Shown here: positions 11,644 through 22,222 of the stretch, one piece after another
How positions within the stretch are numbered: the first letter of the stretch is position 1
How the letters are laid out: each line of letters starts with the position of its first letter
Made by a program: the position numbers and the translations under genes
Source: Symbiodinium microadriaticum
Taxonomy: Eukaryota; Sar; Dinophyceae; Suessiales; Symbiodiniaceae
Direction of reading: 5' to 3'
Assembly: GCA_001939145.1 (NCBI GenBank)
Contig: LSRX01000367.1
Location: 46,021-110,020 of the forward strand
DNA length: 64,000 bases
The notes under the pieces: model-generated
What the model saw: the letters and a program-made list of their open reading frames with translations, nothing else
Database searches by the model: none
Told to the model about the DNA's origin: nothing

Positions 11644-11734
11644 ACCTGCCGAGGCAGCTGCTGAGTGACAACGATGCTGCGGCACGACGAGCAGCGCTCG
11701 AAGCCTTCACGGCACTGCCGCCGGAGGCACAAGG
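11644..11734 (+). CDS. HEAT-repeat gene B, exon with GC donor
   Basis: Follows a pyrimidine-rich acceptor (CTCCTCCCTAG). Reads LPRQLLSDNDAAARRAALEA followed by FTALPPEAQ. It supplies a full HEAT helix A and the start of helix B. Phase continuity with the next exon (12665) requires the donor CAAGG|GCTGAG, that is a GC-AG intron, a non-canonical class known in dinoflagellates. Confidence 0.65.
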
Positions 11735-12664
11735 GCTGAGGCTTTGGGGTTGCCAGCCGAAGCTTGAGAGAGTTCCCCAAAGCATGTTGCAACCTAGAGG
11801 ACTGAAAGCAAGGGCTCTTCCCCAGCGCTTGACCCGCTAAACGACTTCTCAGCCGGAGCTCTGAACACAGCATGCAAGTGCTGCTCAGGCACATCCCCGA
11901 TGTCACGACGAACATGCATTCTTCATGTCGAACCCGCCATGATGCCACAACGGCCCTATGCCTCCAAACCTCAGAGCATACCTACATGAAAAATTCCACA
12001 AGACCACAAACCTCACGCCTTGAAGTTGGAAGCCCCAAGTCCATAAACAAACAAACTGAAGCTTTAACTGAAGCTTTCCAGGACCTTGCAATCTGCGCCC
12101 ATCTTTTGCGCCCCTTGCTGCTGGGGACACGACACTCAGACAAATCCAGATGCAGTTTCATCATCTAGGAGGACTGAGGACTCAGATGTTTAAGGCAAGG
12201 TTCATGCTGGAGTTGAGAAGAAGTCTTCAGGTGACTGAGGAGATTCAAGTTCAGGTTTGGGGGGTATTGGCAAAGCCAAAGGCTCGAAGTCGAAGCGCCT
12301 CGCCCTCGGCGCCCTCCTCAAGCTCAGGCACCGGGCTTTTGGGGGAGGGGAGCTTGGGGTTTCAGGAGTTTTGGGGTTTCGGGCTGTGGTTGTGTCATGA
12401 GTGCTCGCTGGTGTGTGAAGCACACCCAGGACCCTCGCAGCGTGGGAAGGCAGCGCAGAGGAAGTAAGCCCTCAGCCTGTCCGCGGAATTCTAAGACATT
12501 TTCGGGCTTGGGCTCCAGGCCCAGGCTTAGGTCGTGAGGGACTAGGCCTAGCTTGGAGGATGTTCGTGCCACTTCTTGACTTCCCATCGTCCTGCAGAAG
12601 CTGGAGTAGTCTACACTGGCCGCGAGCCTTTGAGCCCCAAACCCTCCAGCCGTTTGGCAAACAG

Positions 12665-12720
12665 GCCTCGAGATCTCTGGCAGTTCCTCGATGATCTCGT
12701 GAGCGCGCTGGAAGATGAAG
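12665..12720 (+). CDS. HEAT-repeat gene B, exon
   Basis: Reads PRDLWQFLDDLVSALEDE and ends with one base before a GT donor (GATGAAG|GTTGGC). With the next exon it makes LVSALEDE-VWKVRLAAVC, a perfect HEAT junction. The one leftover base at its start matches the GC-donor exon before it. Confidence 0.7.
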
Positions 12721-12966
12721 GTTGGCGCGCTGCTTGGCAGAACGGAAGTCGTCATTTATTTTATTGGTTTAGTTTTCTCATTTTCACAACCCTTTGCGGT
12801 CGTTGATTTCTCTCAGTCTTTGCGTGGGTAGCTGTCTGTGTGTCCAGGGTTGCTAAGCCTCTTTTGGAGGGGTTCAGGATGGCTCGCGCTTAACGTGCCG
12901 AAGGTTCACAACACCTCCTGGATTCTTCAAGACTTCGCACGAAGCGTGCCCTGAGCTTTCCCAAAG

Positions 12967-13050
12967 TCTGGAAGGTTCGGCTGGCGGCGGTTTGTGCTCT
13001 TGAGCGCCTCGGGCCGCGTGTGGCCGAGGCCATGAGAGAGCATGCATCGA
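12967..13050 (+). CDS. HEAT-repeat gene B, exon
   Basis: After the acceptor TTTCCCAAAG it reads VWKVRLAAVCALERLGPRVA followed by EAMREHA. This is one of the clearest HEAT helices in the window. The 3' end is uncertain: possible GT donors lie at about 13055, 13080 and 13086, so the end given is approximate. Confidence 0.65.
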
Positions 13051-13944
13051 TTTTAGTGGGCGGCAGAGGGTGTAGAGCGGTGCCAGGTGGGGCGTGAGTT
13101 TGCCAGACGGCTGATCCGGTGATGATGAACTGCTATTTACTCAGATTTATCCGTAGAAGGTGCAGGCAGTGCGATGAAGCGTATCAGTTTAGGTTTTCGG
13201 GCCTGGGTTTGAGAGAATTTGGGTTTTCAGGTTTCGCGTGGAGGACGTGGGTTTCAGCACGTTCGGCCTTCGGACCTACATACGTTTTCAGGTGTGTGCT
13301 TTTCCTTTAGATTGTCCCATACGCAACTTTGAGCCTCGGGCCAAACCCTGATGTGGAACCCGGCTGAATCGGGCACGCTGAACGCGTACCGCAAACTGAG
13401 GAGAAGGGACCACTCCAATGCTGCAACATCCCCTTGTTCCCCTGGACATGGCCTTCGAAATCTCCAAAAGCCCTCCACTCCAGAGACCCAGCAGATTCTG
13501 ACATCTTGTGAGCTCTTTGAAGGTGGGGATGGCAGCTCGAGCAGTGGCTGCGCAGCTACGAGGCGGTGGGACTCTACCGGAAACACCCAAACTTGGGGAC
13601 GGTTGGTTCTAGGGCCATCCGACATCCGACATTTTCAGTGAAGCCTCAGACCAAACGACTCAATCCGTCACTTTGCACCAGAGCTCCGAACATTCGTGAC
13701 AACTCAACCGAAAACTTCAAGCCCCAGCTGCGAGCAAGGGCCCAGCCAACTCTGCTGTGCTGCATTGCGAGTGCTGGGCCGGAGCCGAAGCTGCATTCAG
13801 CGTTTGCAGGGCTTCAAAGCGCCATACGCTTCGACTCTTGGAGGAGATGCAAAACCTTAAAAGGTTCCAGCGGCTTTTTGTTGGGGCATGGGGGATTCTG
13901 CCAGCCGGGTTCGGATGCTCCCTCAAAGCCCTCGGCGCCGTGAG

Positions 13945-14026
13945 CTGGTCCTGGAGCTCAAAAGGTTCGATCCGAAGCGCCTCGCAGACCTCGCGCCGGT
14001 GGTAGCCCAGCGTCTGCGCGAAGAGG
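13945..14026 (+). CDS. HEAT-repeat gene B, exon
   Basis: Reads LVLELKRFDPKRLADLAPVV followed by AQRLREE and ends at a GT donor (GAAGAGG|GTGCC). The helix-turn-helix composition fits helix B of a HEAT unit. The start is placed after CGCCGTGAG. Upstream sequence reading SLKALGAV in another frame might also belong to the coding region, so the left edge is uncertain. Confidence 0.5.
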
Positions 14027-15170
14027 GTGCCAGCTTTCGCTTCTATGTGCTCGAGGCGAATTGTGGGAGTTTCTGCAGTGCTTTGGGTGCTGGGGTAAAA
14101 CCATAGCATAGAGTCATGGAGGCAAGAGGTTCACTCGTTAGCATCATTCCCATTTTCCAACATGTGATGCAGAGCCCGAACTCTGAGGCTTGCAGCCCTC
14201 AGCCCTTGAAACAAATCCCTGCTGCCACGGAAGGAGATGTCTGGTCTTGAGCCTGAGGCAAAGGAGGTTTTCTGGTGGGTTTAGTCGGGTAAGGGGTTCG
14301 GAAGATCTCTGAGAGACTTGACTTCAGAGATTGAGAATTGGATTGTTGACTTTGTCCGAGTGGTTTGGGCACTCCAGGGTTCGACATCTTGTGGACCTGT
14401 GGCCATGGGACTCATTCGAAAGCTTTGGGTATTTCAGGGCTTAGTCACTGGTTGTTGCTGACTTTGAGAAACCGGTAAACTCAGTAGTTCGGCAGAGCGT
14501 GCGATCCGGAAGCGACACCTATCCGGCATATTGTTTTCAAAACAGGAATCCTGAACTCTGTGTGAAGCAGGCTTTGATAGGTTCATTACAATGGTTGTGA
14601 GAGCCTTGTGCCGGGAGGTGGAAGTTCGTAAAAAAGGTTAGTAGCCGTCGTGTAAGGAGCATCCCAAAGCCTATTCGGTGCGTGGTTGCTGCTCGAGAGT
14701 TTACTTGCCCGGTTTTCAGGCATGTCGATTTCTGAAAAAGGCCGATCGGGTTATTGCAAGATGGAGAAATTAGGTGATTTAAGGCCTCTGATGGCATCTT
14801 GGCAGGTGTTGGCGCATCACGCTGTTGCTATCATGAGCATGCTCGCCGACGGTGTGGCATGGCTGCGTTTGGTCTGGCAAGGCACCCCGGGCACACCCGA
14901 AGCATTTGCTTAGAGAAAGGTCAGCAGTGTCAGCAGTTTGATTCAGGGTGCTCGTCACAATCGATTTTTCATGCTTTGGTGCATGTTATCTTGCAGCATC
15001 TCCATGGTAAACCCCGGGCAGAATCGGACCTGGGCGCCAAAGAATGCAAGCCAACTCACATTCCTGAGACTTCTGTATTTCATGATCAGGACTCGGCACC
15101 GGACTGAAGGTGTAAACCTGCAAAGGTCTATGAAGTTTGGATTAAACCTTCCCCATCTCATTCCCATGAG

Positions 15171-15240
15171 TTCCACGCGGAGCAAGGATTGGCGAGTGCG
15201 AGAGGCAGCACTGAAAGTGGCACCTTGGCTGAAAATCGTT
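15171..15240 (+). CDS. HEAT-repeat gene B, exon
   Basis: Reads STRSKDWRVREAALKVAPWL followed by KIV. The K-D-W-R-V-R-E-A-A-L signature closely resembles the first exon of the gene (KDWRVRLNA). The acceptor is CATTCCCATGAG. The 3' end is unclear: phase agreement with the next exon would need a GA donor (ATCGTT|GAGGGC), a rare class reported in dinoflagellates. Confidence 0.6.
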
Positions 15241-15303
15241 GAGGGCCCTCAAGAACCTGTTAAACCTGTAGGTCCTGACATGTCCAGAATGCTGATGTCG
15301 TAG

Positions 15304-15402
15304 TTCCGCCGTACGGCCGCCGAGGCCGGGCGTCTGGCGCCTAGGCTCCTCCACAGCGTGGTCGGCCGCGTGGCGGGACTCCTTGGCGACCCAGCAGCGC
15401 CA
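15304..15402 (+). CDS. HEAT-repeat gene B, exon
   Basis: Reads RRTAAEAGRLAPRLLHSVVG followed by RVAGLLGDPAAP. The L-A-P-R-L and V-V-G-R-V-A-G-L-L-G-D run fits a HEAT helix B followed by the acidic inter-repeat turn. It ends in phase 0 at CCA|GTGTGT, and the next exon (17363) also starts in phase 0. Confidence 0.65.
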
Positions 15403-17362
15403 GTGTGTCTTAGCTCCGTTCAGCTACGGTTCGGGTTTAAAAGCGAGTTCTTCGTGGGCTCGGAGCGACTTCGGCAAGAGTTTGATCGAGGCTTCTTTCC
15501 GATATGCCCAGGCCTTGTTGATATCTCATCGAGGCTCATGGAAGCTTTGTTTCATCCTATAGTCTGCATGGTGTGGACACTGGGCCAGGCGCCGGGGTGC
15601 CCTCCGCGCATTGGCCCGGGCAGCAGAGGGTGGAGCAGAGGAGGCACCCAGAGCTTCTTGAGCACGTTCCAAGACCTGGCATCAGGAGCCTTGTAGCTTC
15701 AATTCAAAGTTAAAGCGATGTCTCGATCTGTTTTCATTCCGCTGACTCCTACCAATGTCAGTTGGCAGCCTGACAGTCAAAGGGATGGCTGACTCCAGCA
15801 GGCGGAAGTCTAACTTCCGTTAAGCATCTGGCAGAACGTCTTCGGCAGCTATGGGTTGGAGCGGAGATCGTATCGGTACTTGTTGACCATCGCTGCCGAA
15901 TCTGTGCATCGTTTCTTGAACATGGCTGCGAGGAACGTTGAGCAGTCAAATGTCGTGGCTCTTTTCGCGCCGGGTCGACAGCTCTTGCTAGGTCCGAGGC
16001 TTGATGCCAGCTCAGGGGGGTGAAGTCCCTGTCTGCGCCTTTTCCAATTCAAGCCTTCTAACTCCACCATCTCAACCTCACTGGGCCCCGCACGTGCGTG
16101 GTTGCAACAGGTCCCGGGCACAGGCCACATTCTGAGGGTCCACGTGGATGCTCTGCGGAATTCTGTTTTAGCCATCAATCCCTTTGAGACTTCGTGGCAT
16201 TGGTATCGATGCCATCTTGGAAGTTACAGCTCGGCCTTGCTAGCAGCTCAGGCAAATGACAGGTGCTTCCAGTTTGTTGTTGATGACAGGCTCCGGTCGG
16301 TCAAATTCCCGTTAACATAAGCTGCGCGGAAACACGGCTGCAGTGCAATGCAAGGTTTGGTGGCAAGCATAGCAAGGAATGGGAAGCTTTTCGAGCAGCC
16401 GGAGGAAGCTCAACATGCGGCCGGTGTCGAGATTCGGCGGCTCCCTGGAGCTTCCAGGGCCGTCTTCGTTAGATCGATTAGGGCAGAAGCGGCACAAGAG
16501 ATGCAGCCGATCTTTGCTAAGCATCCGGGTCTGCAGGAATGCTCGTGATATTTGTGGCGCAGACCTTGGTGCAGCAAGCGCTGGCAACAGCTGGACACGT
16601 GCTCATGCCTGGTGTACTGTGCAGCAGTCCGACAAGCCAGGCTGAATCTGTTGCCCATGCCCACCAATCCGGTTGTTTACGTCCGCTTGCAAATGAAAAG
16701 TCCCAGGCTCCTTCACTCGACTATCGATTCTGTTCTGGCGGTGTCAGCTGCCTCAGTGGCTGAAGGGTGTGCCCACAATTACAGGCGCAGGCATCGCAAC
16801 AACGCTACGACGGCCGGGCTAACTTGAGGAAACTGGGACCAAGGCGTCAATGCATCTTTGCCAATTACCCTCCCGACTTTGCTTTAGCTCCATGCATGCT
16901 GGCCAAGAACGAGTCGCAGGGCATCTTTTTGATCCCTATGCCAGTTCTGGTCCGCAACAGCTTCATGGGGGATGAGGCTATCAAGATGCAGCTGTTCCGG
17001 CCATGGAAGCCTCCAAAACGGCAGACTACAGCTGAAGTTCGTGTGGCAGCAAGATTCTGGCAAGGCTGTGATGAGCTGCCTTCAACTGCGCATGAAGAAC
17101 TCGACGACTTTCTGATATTGGTGCAATTTAGCAGGACGTGCCTTCGGGTTATTTCCTGGGTCAGCGCCGCGAAATTGGGAAGGCATCGTGCAGCAGACTC
17201 GACATTGGAACCCTAAACCCTGCAAATAAGCTGAAACCTTCAGTGCTTCAAGCCGAAGTTCGAGGCATATCGTTTTGAACCTAAAAGCAAACTAAGCCCG
17301 GCTTGCCATCGGCCACAGCTGTGACTTACTCCTTCATAAGTTCATCTTCCTGGGTTGTCCAG
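15403..17362 (+). pseudogene. Intron of gene B holding a decayed coding relic (15.84-17.21 kb)
   Basis: Between two phase-matched exons lies a run of coding-like but frame-broken stretches, all on the + strand: LTIAAESVHRFLNMAARNVE (about 15876-16020), SWHWYRCHLGSYSSALLAAQ (16190-16318), LFEQPEEAQHAAGVEIRRLP (16388-16545), LLPMPTNPVVYVRLQMKSP (about 16650-16765) and CIFANYPPDFALAPCMLAKN to ARFWQGCDELPSTAHEELDD (16830-17130). They change frame and are interrupted by stops with no clear splice sites, which suggests one retroposed or transposon-borne gene in decay. The protein is not recognised. Confidence 0.5.
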
Positions 17363-17451
17363 GTCGAGCTTCCTTTGGATGCGCTCCAGCACTGCCTCGC
17401 TGAAGCTCTCGCAGACGCAGAGCCGCTCCGGCTTTGCAACGGAGCACGAGT
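17363..17451 (+). CDS. HEAT-repeat gene B, exon
   Basis: After the acceptor GGGTTGTCCAG it reads VELPLDALQHCLAEALADAE followed by PLRLCNGAR. It has no ATG, so it is easy to miss in ORF lists. A-L-A-D-A-E-P-L-R-L fits the turn between HEAT units. It ends after two codon bases at a GT donor (CGAGT|GTGAGG). That matches the one-base start of the exon at 19803, although exons in between cannot be excluded. Confidence 0.6.
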
Positions 17452-19802
17452 GTGAGGGAGACAGGGAGAGAGCGAGAGACAGAGGTGAATGTCCCCTGGC
17501 CAGCACTTTGGACCAGGGCTGCGAGGGCTTTGGACCTTGAGCCTGGAAGCTTGTTTGGCGGCCGCTCGTAAAGTAATTGACTCAAACGACTGAGTAAATG
17601 CCAATCAGCTACGTGTGAGCGGACTTTACGGTAGGCTCTACACCCATAGCTCTACGTCCATTTCGAAGATTTTTGCCCAGGGACCTCACAGGCGCAGTGG
17701 CTTTGCTGGGCGAGAACGCGCAGGGACGTCTACTCCGAAAAGCGGGGCAAGAGCCTGGCTGGGGAGCCGAGTCGGGGCTCGTTTCTCTTGTTATCAGGTT
17801 GTAAAGGAGCTTTGGAGATCATAAGGGGATATAAAGGGTCAGGGCTTTACGCACGGAACCCAAAGCTCTCCCGAAGCACCAGCAAAGGGCTTTGGAGTGG
17901 AGGTTTTAGTAGGGGCGTATTCAGGCGGCTAGAGTCGGCCAGAGACAGTCCATGACCCCAGACCCAACTTTAACGAAGTCTCTAATGTCCATCGCACGTC
18001 CAACGCAGAGCCCTCTTGACTAACAGCCCAAACCCAAAATCCGAAACACACGCTGGCAGATTCAAGTCAGCTGTTCTGAACCTCAAACATCCGATAGTCC
18101 TTGTTGGGTTACTCCTCGTTTTGAAGCTTCGGATCTGCCAAGGTGGCTTGCTGGTTGGCCGTGCCGTCCTTGCACGCTACAGCCGGGCTCTCGGATGTTC
18201 CTGAAGACGTTTGTTAGTGGTACCATGTGGTACGTATAGGGGTCGCAAAAGGCGGCCCGTTGATCTTTGGGCACAAGATCGAACTCTGCGAAGCGCCTTT
18301 GACCTCTGCTGAATGTCAGCATCTTGTCCCTTGCTGAGGTTCCGGAAAGGTCCCAAAGTCTCGGACCCGAGCGGCTTGGCTGATTGGACCGCGACCAACC
18401 CGAAAGACCTCAAGCCCCGAAGCCTTGAAGCTTTGAATCTTGAGTCTAGGAGTCTAGGATGAATGGAGCATTGTGAAGCAAAGGGAGATTGCAGGCATCT
18501 TCACAAGGGGCAGCGCGCAAGCCAAAGGCGCGAGGGGTAGGGTTTGCAGGCGAACGAATTCATGTTAGGGGTGAATGAAGGCTTCAAGTCTTTGTATTCA
18601 CAGCTGATGCTGAAGGCTCAGGTTTGGAATCGATGGTTAGGTCCCTGGGTTCCCAAGGCTTCTCGTCTTTGCAGAAGGGCGCACGTCCATGTAGTTCGGG
18701 TTTGGCATCTTCCAGAGACAGAGCTGTGCATCCATCTCCCGCAGATCAGTGGCCTCAGACTTCGCAGTTGGATAGGGCTTTCAACGCCGGCCCCAGAGTC
18801 ATATTTCCGAGCTTTGGCTTTGTTGGTTTTTGGTGCTCCGGGGTTTGCGGTATCACGACGTACTCGTAGTGGGATTTGACCATGTAGATGCAGTTGCCAT
18901 CCGTGGTACAGGCGGAGGCACGCGAACAATGCCGAGCCTACAGAGAAACTGTTTACATGAAGGGCCGTTCGATTCTTCTGAAGCGACACGTGCCAGACAG
19001 TGTGCCTGCGTGGTGCTGACTTGCTTGGCTGCCATTAGCAAGATATGTGATTTCAGACAGTCTGCAGCGCACAGCTGCTTACGGTTACTCTCACGGTGTC
19101 GCACCTGCAAAGATTTTTTCAAGGGTGCTGACATGGACCGCCTGAGCTTCATCTGTGCCACGAGACTCTATACCAATCTGTTGATTAACTTGGTTATGCA
19201 TACCTATGTCATCTCATGATATGTCTCCCAACCGTCACAAGAAGTGACCATGTCAACATCCCTCGCAGAAGGGGCCCTGCTTGCATGCGTTGTTCTTTGG
19301 ACTGCATGAATTCACGTGAATTTATAATGGATTAGCTTCGGCCGTGTGCCAACTCCTCCCGCCGCTATGCTGGAAAACGGTTTCTGGCAACTGCCGAAAC
19401 CTTTGTTCCTATGTCCGATGCGTTCTCAACCACCCATTCCCTCAAGCTCATGATCTGAGTGATCTCTTCGAGAAGAGGCTGTCTCGCAGATCAGCCTATG
19501 AGTGGATTTATGATTGTGGCTGTACAATTCTTACGCTTTTGGCTAAAGGTGTGGCCGTTGGAGCTACAACCCTCTAACTCCAACAGACCACATAACAGTA
19601 GCAAATTCTGTGAGTCTATGAGTATCATACATGATAGAATTCGAGCGCTGGGTTTCAGTGATATGAGGTGTTCGTTTTTTTGCAGGCTGAACTCGGGCGT
19701 CAGGAATCAGGGCTTTTGCCTTCCTTAGCATGGGGATCATTAGTCTGATTAGTCACGCAAAAGAGGTACCTGGCGGTATCCTCCAAGAAGGCGGTCTTTC
19801 AG

Positions 19803-19921
19803 GAAGCCATCTGCGAGGATGCCGGAGCCCGAGCATCCTTTCCAGGGCCTCTCACAACTTTCCCACGATGAGGAAGGGGCCGCCGGTGGGCGCTCCAAGC
19901 GCAACAAGGACAAGAACGCAG
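19803..19921 (+). CDS. Lysine/acid-rich linker exon with GC donor
   Basis: Reads PSARMPEPEHPFQGLSQLSH followed by DEEGAAGGRSKRNKDKNA. It starts after GGTCTTTCAG and ends at GCAG|GCAGGA, a GC donor. The composition (acidic patch then Gly-Arg-Ser-Lys-Arg-Asn-Lys-Asp-Lys) is that of a flexible, possibly nuclear-targeting linker. It could be part of gene B, because the phase fits the exon at 17363, or of the next gene. Confidence 0.5.
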
Positions 19922-20654
19922 GCAGGAACTGTAAAGAGAGTTTGGGGCTTGCTCGGCTCATGGCAAGATTATGCAGGATTCATGCAGCCCCCTTCTGTTG
20001 CAAATCCCATTGCCCGATCTCCACATCGCATCGCCACCGTCCCTCGCATTCCCCTTTCCCAACATCGGAATGCGTGAAGTGCGCCCGCTTAGATTCTGAC
20101 CTAGCAATCCCTTTCCATTGCAGACCGCAGAGCTCATGTAGTTTCTATGAATTCTGTTTCACAGCCCTGGGAGGGAGACAGCGGGGCTTCATCATTCGAC
20201 AAGAAGTTGAAGAGAGCCCCCTGACACGAGCGTGGCACTTGGTTCTGGGGCCACTTGCACTCGGGGCTAGGACTGACCTGGAGGCCTTGAGGCGTTCCGG
20301 CTCCTCAGAGTGCTCTGAAACTGGCGGGCTGAGGGTTTAGTTCAGGGCTTAGGGCTTAGGGCTCAGGCATTGTGACCTCCCTGCCACCGGGCTGTGTTGG
20401 CAAGTATCTCACTGGAAGTTAGGAGCTCGAGGAACGGTGTTCCTGGGAAGTGCTCTCTCCGGATGCAGTCCGAATATGCTTGAAACTGTCTTGCTGAGGT
20501 CGTAGCCTGCTTCAAGGCGCGCCCGGTCTCACTCCCGCTGCTGTCGTTTCAGGGCACTTTTTTGGGATCTCCGGGATTGTTTTCAGTTCGGAAGTGAAAG
20601 CTTCGACGGGGACTCTGTGCTCGACGGGATAGTCTCATCTTGAGTCGTGGCCAG

Positions 20655-20840
20655 CAGCCAAGACGCAATCGCAGCGAAAGTCAGAGCTCAACCCCGAAAG
20701 GATGCAGCGAAAAAGCTGATGGACACTGGTATCGTCAGTCGCGTCGACGCAGACGAAGCCGCGAACGTGAAGAAGGCAGACACCTGCGATCCACTGGGAC
20801 ATCTGCCGGTGCTATTAGTTGGGGAAAGAGTTCTGGTAAC
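20655..20840 (+). CDS. Ambiguous exon: several open frames
   Basis: A coding-like block where more than one frame looks plausible. One reads SSQDAIAAKVRAQPRKDAAK, KLMDTGIVSRVDADEAANV and KKADTCDPLGHLPVLLVGE. Another is arginine/serine-rich, with QSRRRRRSREREEGRHLRS. The third gives KTQSQRKSELNPERMQRK and then stops. I favour the first for its residue balance but cannot fix it by phase. Acceptors CAG occur at 20654 and 20657. Confidence 0.3.
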
Positions 20841-21703
20841 TAGAGGTATGGGGCTTGGAGTTAGGTTTTGAGTTGAAGTGGAGGATTTGGGGTCTATACG
20901 AGGATTCAGGTCTCGGGCGTGCAATTGAGGCTTCGATGATGTTTCAGTGTTTGCTGCCTTGCTTGGGGCTGTGTTCAGGGTTCCCGCTTACCAAGGCTCC
21001 GATCATCTTCCGGTCTTAGAAAGTGAGATCTTCTCAGCTTCTTGGGTCACCCAAACTCTAGACTCCTAGATGGACTCCCCCAGGCCCTGGACCCCAGGTG
21101 CGAGCGAGTTTTAAGCTGTGTCTCTTTTGGGGTTTGTCGCAGGTGAACAGTTAAGATAATTTCGCAAGTGCGGAGTTCTTCGGAGCACCAGCTCGTGAAG
21201 TCTTCCAGCGTCAATGCTACGAACCCCTCGGTCGTGGTGGGCCGAGGAGATGATGCAGGGTTTTCCTTGACAGGCGGTTACTGCATTTTTGTGCGATACT
21301 TAACTGAGGCTCGAAATTGAATGTCCTCGAAGTCTTGGACAGGCCCTGCATAGGCAAAGCCGGCTTCACGACGCCATGGCGGAGCTGTCAGCACAACATC
21401 TTCACAGCTCGCATGCTTTACACTATCTCAGTATCAGTCATTCTTGTTGGATAAGTCTCACCGCTGAAGTAGCATGCTCGGTGTTTGAACGATTTGGAAT
21501 GGGCGCCTCCTGTCGCGCGCGGTCTTTTCCCTTAGCTGTTTTCTTGCTGCCGGCTCTTCTGAGCTGTGCCGTGCCCTGTGAGCGGGGGTTCGTGGCCGGG
21601 GCCCACCTGCAGCCTGGCTACAGCTCTCAGCAGTCGTTTAATGTCTTGTACATTGCACTTGAAGGCTTCCAAGCCCAAGCCATGCCAAGCCACGGTAACA
21701 CAG

Positions 21704-21822
21704 CCGAGGAGGCTCCGGGATGCGGCCCGCGCCTCGGGGCAGTCGCGACAGGCAGCGGAGCGGAAGGCCATCGGCAGTGGAATGCCAGGAGGCAGCGCCT
21801 TGGTGGTTGGTTGAGGCTCTTG
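21704..21822 (+). CDS. Arg/Ala/Gly-rich exon
   Basis: After GGTAACACAG the favoured frame reads PRRLRDAARASGQSRQAAER followed by KAIGSGMPGGSALVV. It is bounded on the right by several GT dinucleotides (GCCTTG|GTGG, GGTTG|GTTG). Third positions are GC-rich. No family is recognised. Its position between the lysine-rich linker exon and the 24.5-kb exons suggests the same transcript, which is inference. Confidence 0.4.
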
Positions 21823-22035
21823 AGACAATCTCTGTATTTTCTCGTTGTCCGATCTTCGCAACCGAGCACGAACAGATTGCTGAGGTCAAGTTTGTCTTGA
21901 AGCGGCTTAGTGAGCTTAGTGCAGGAACTTCCCGAAACAGGAACATTTACGACGTCCGCGAAGAGCAACCAAGGTGTAGGTGCCGTGAACAGCCTGCTAC
22001 TGCTGGTCATTGCTTTGGGCTTCCAGGCCCGGCGA

Positions 22036-22222
22036 GGGCCTGGAGGCATCAGTCCGCACTGACTGCCGCATCCGACAGCCTCCAAGCCAGGCCCTACGGA
22101 GCCGCGCAGCGCCCGGCTGGTGGCTTGGACTGGGGGCGCACGTGGCCGCGACCACCACTGTCTGCACCCTCCCAGCACCCCGTGCGGTGCCAGCAGGCGG
22201 GCTTCGGATCCAAAAAGGCACC
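22036..22222 (+). CDS. Possible Pro/Ala-rich exon
   Basis: After the acceptor GGGCTTCCAG (AG at 22026) or AGGCATCAG (AG at 22048), two frames stay open. One reads HQSALTAASDSLQARPYGAA, PRPPLSAPSQHPVRCQQ and AGFGSKKAP. The other reads ASVRTDCRIRQPPSQAL. The first resembles a disordered proline-rich linker. No strong donor was found, so this is weak. Confidence 0.25.
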
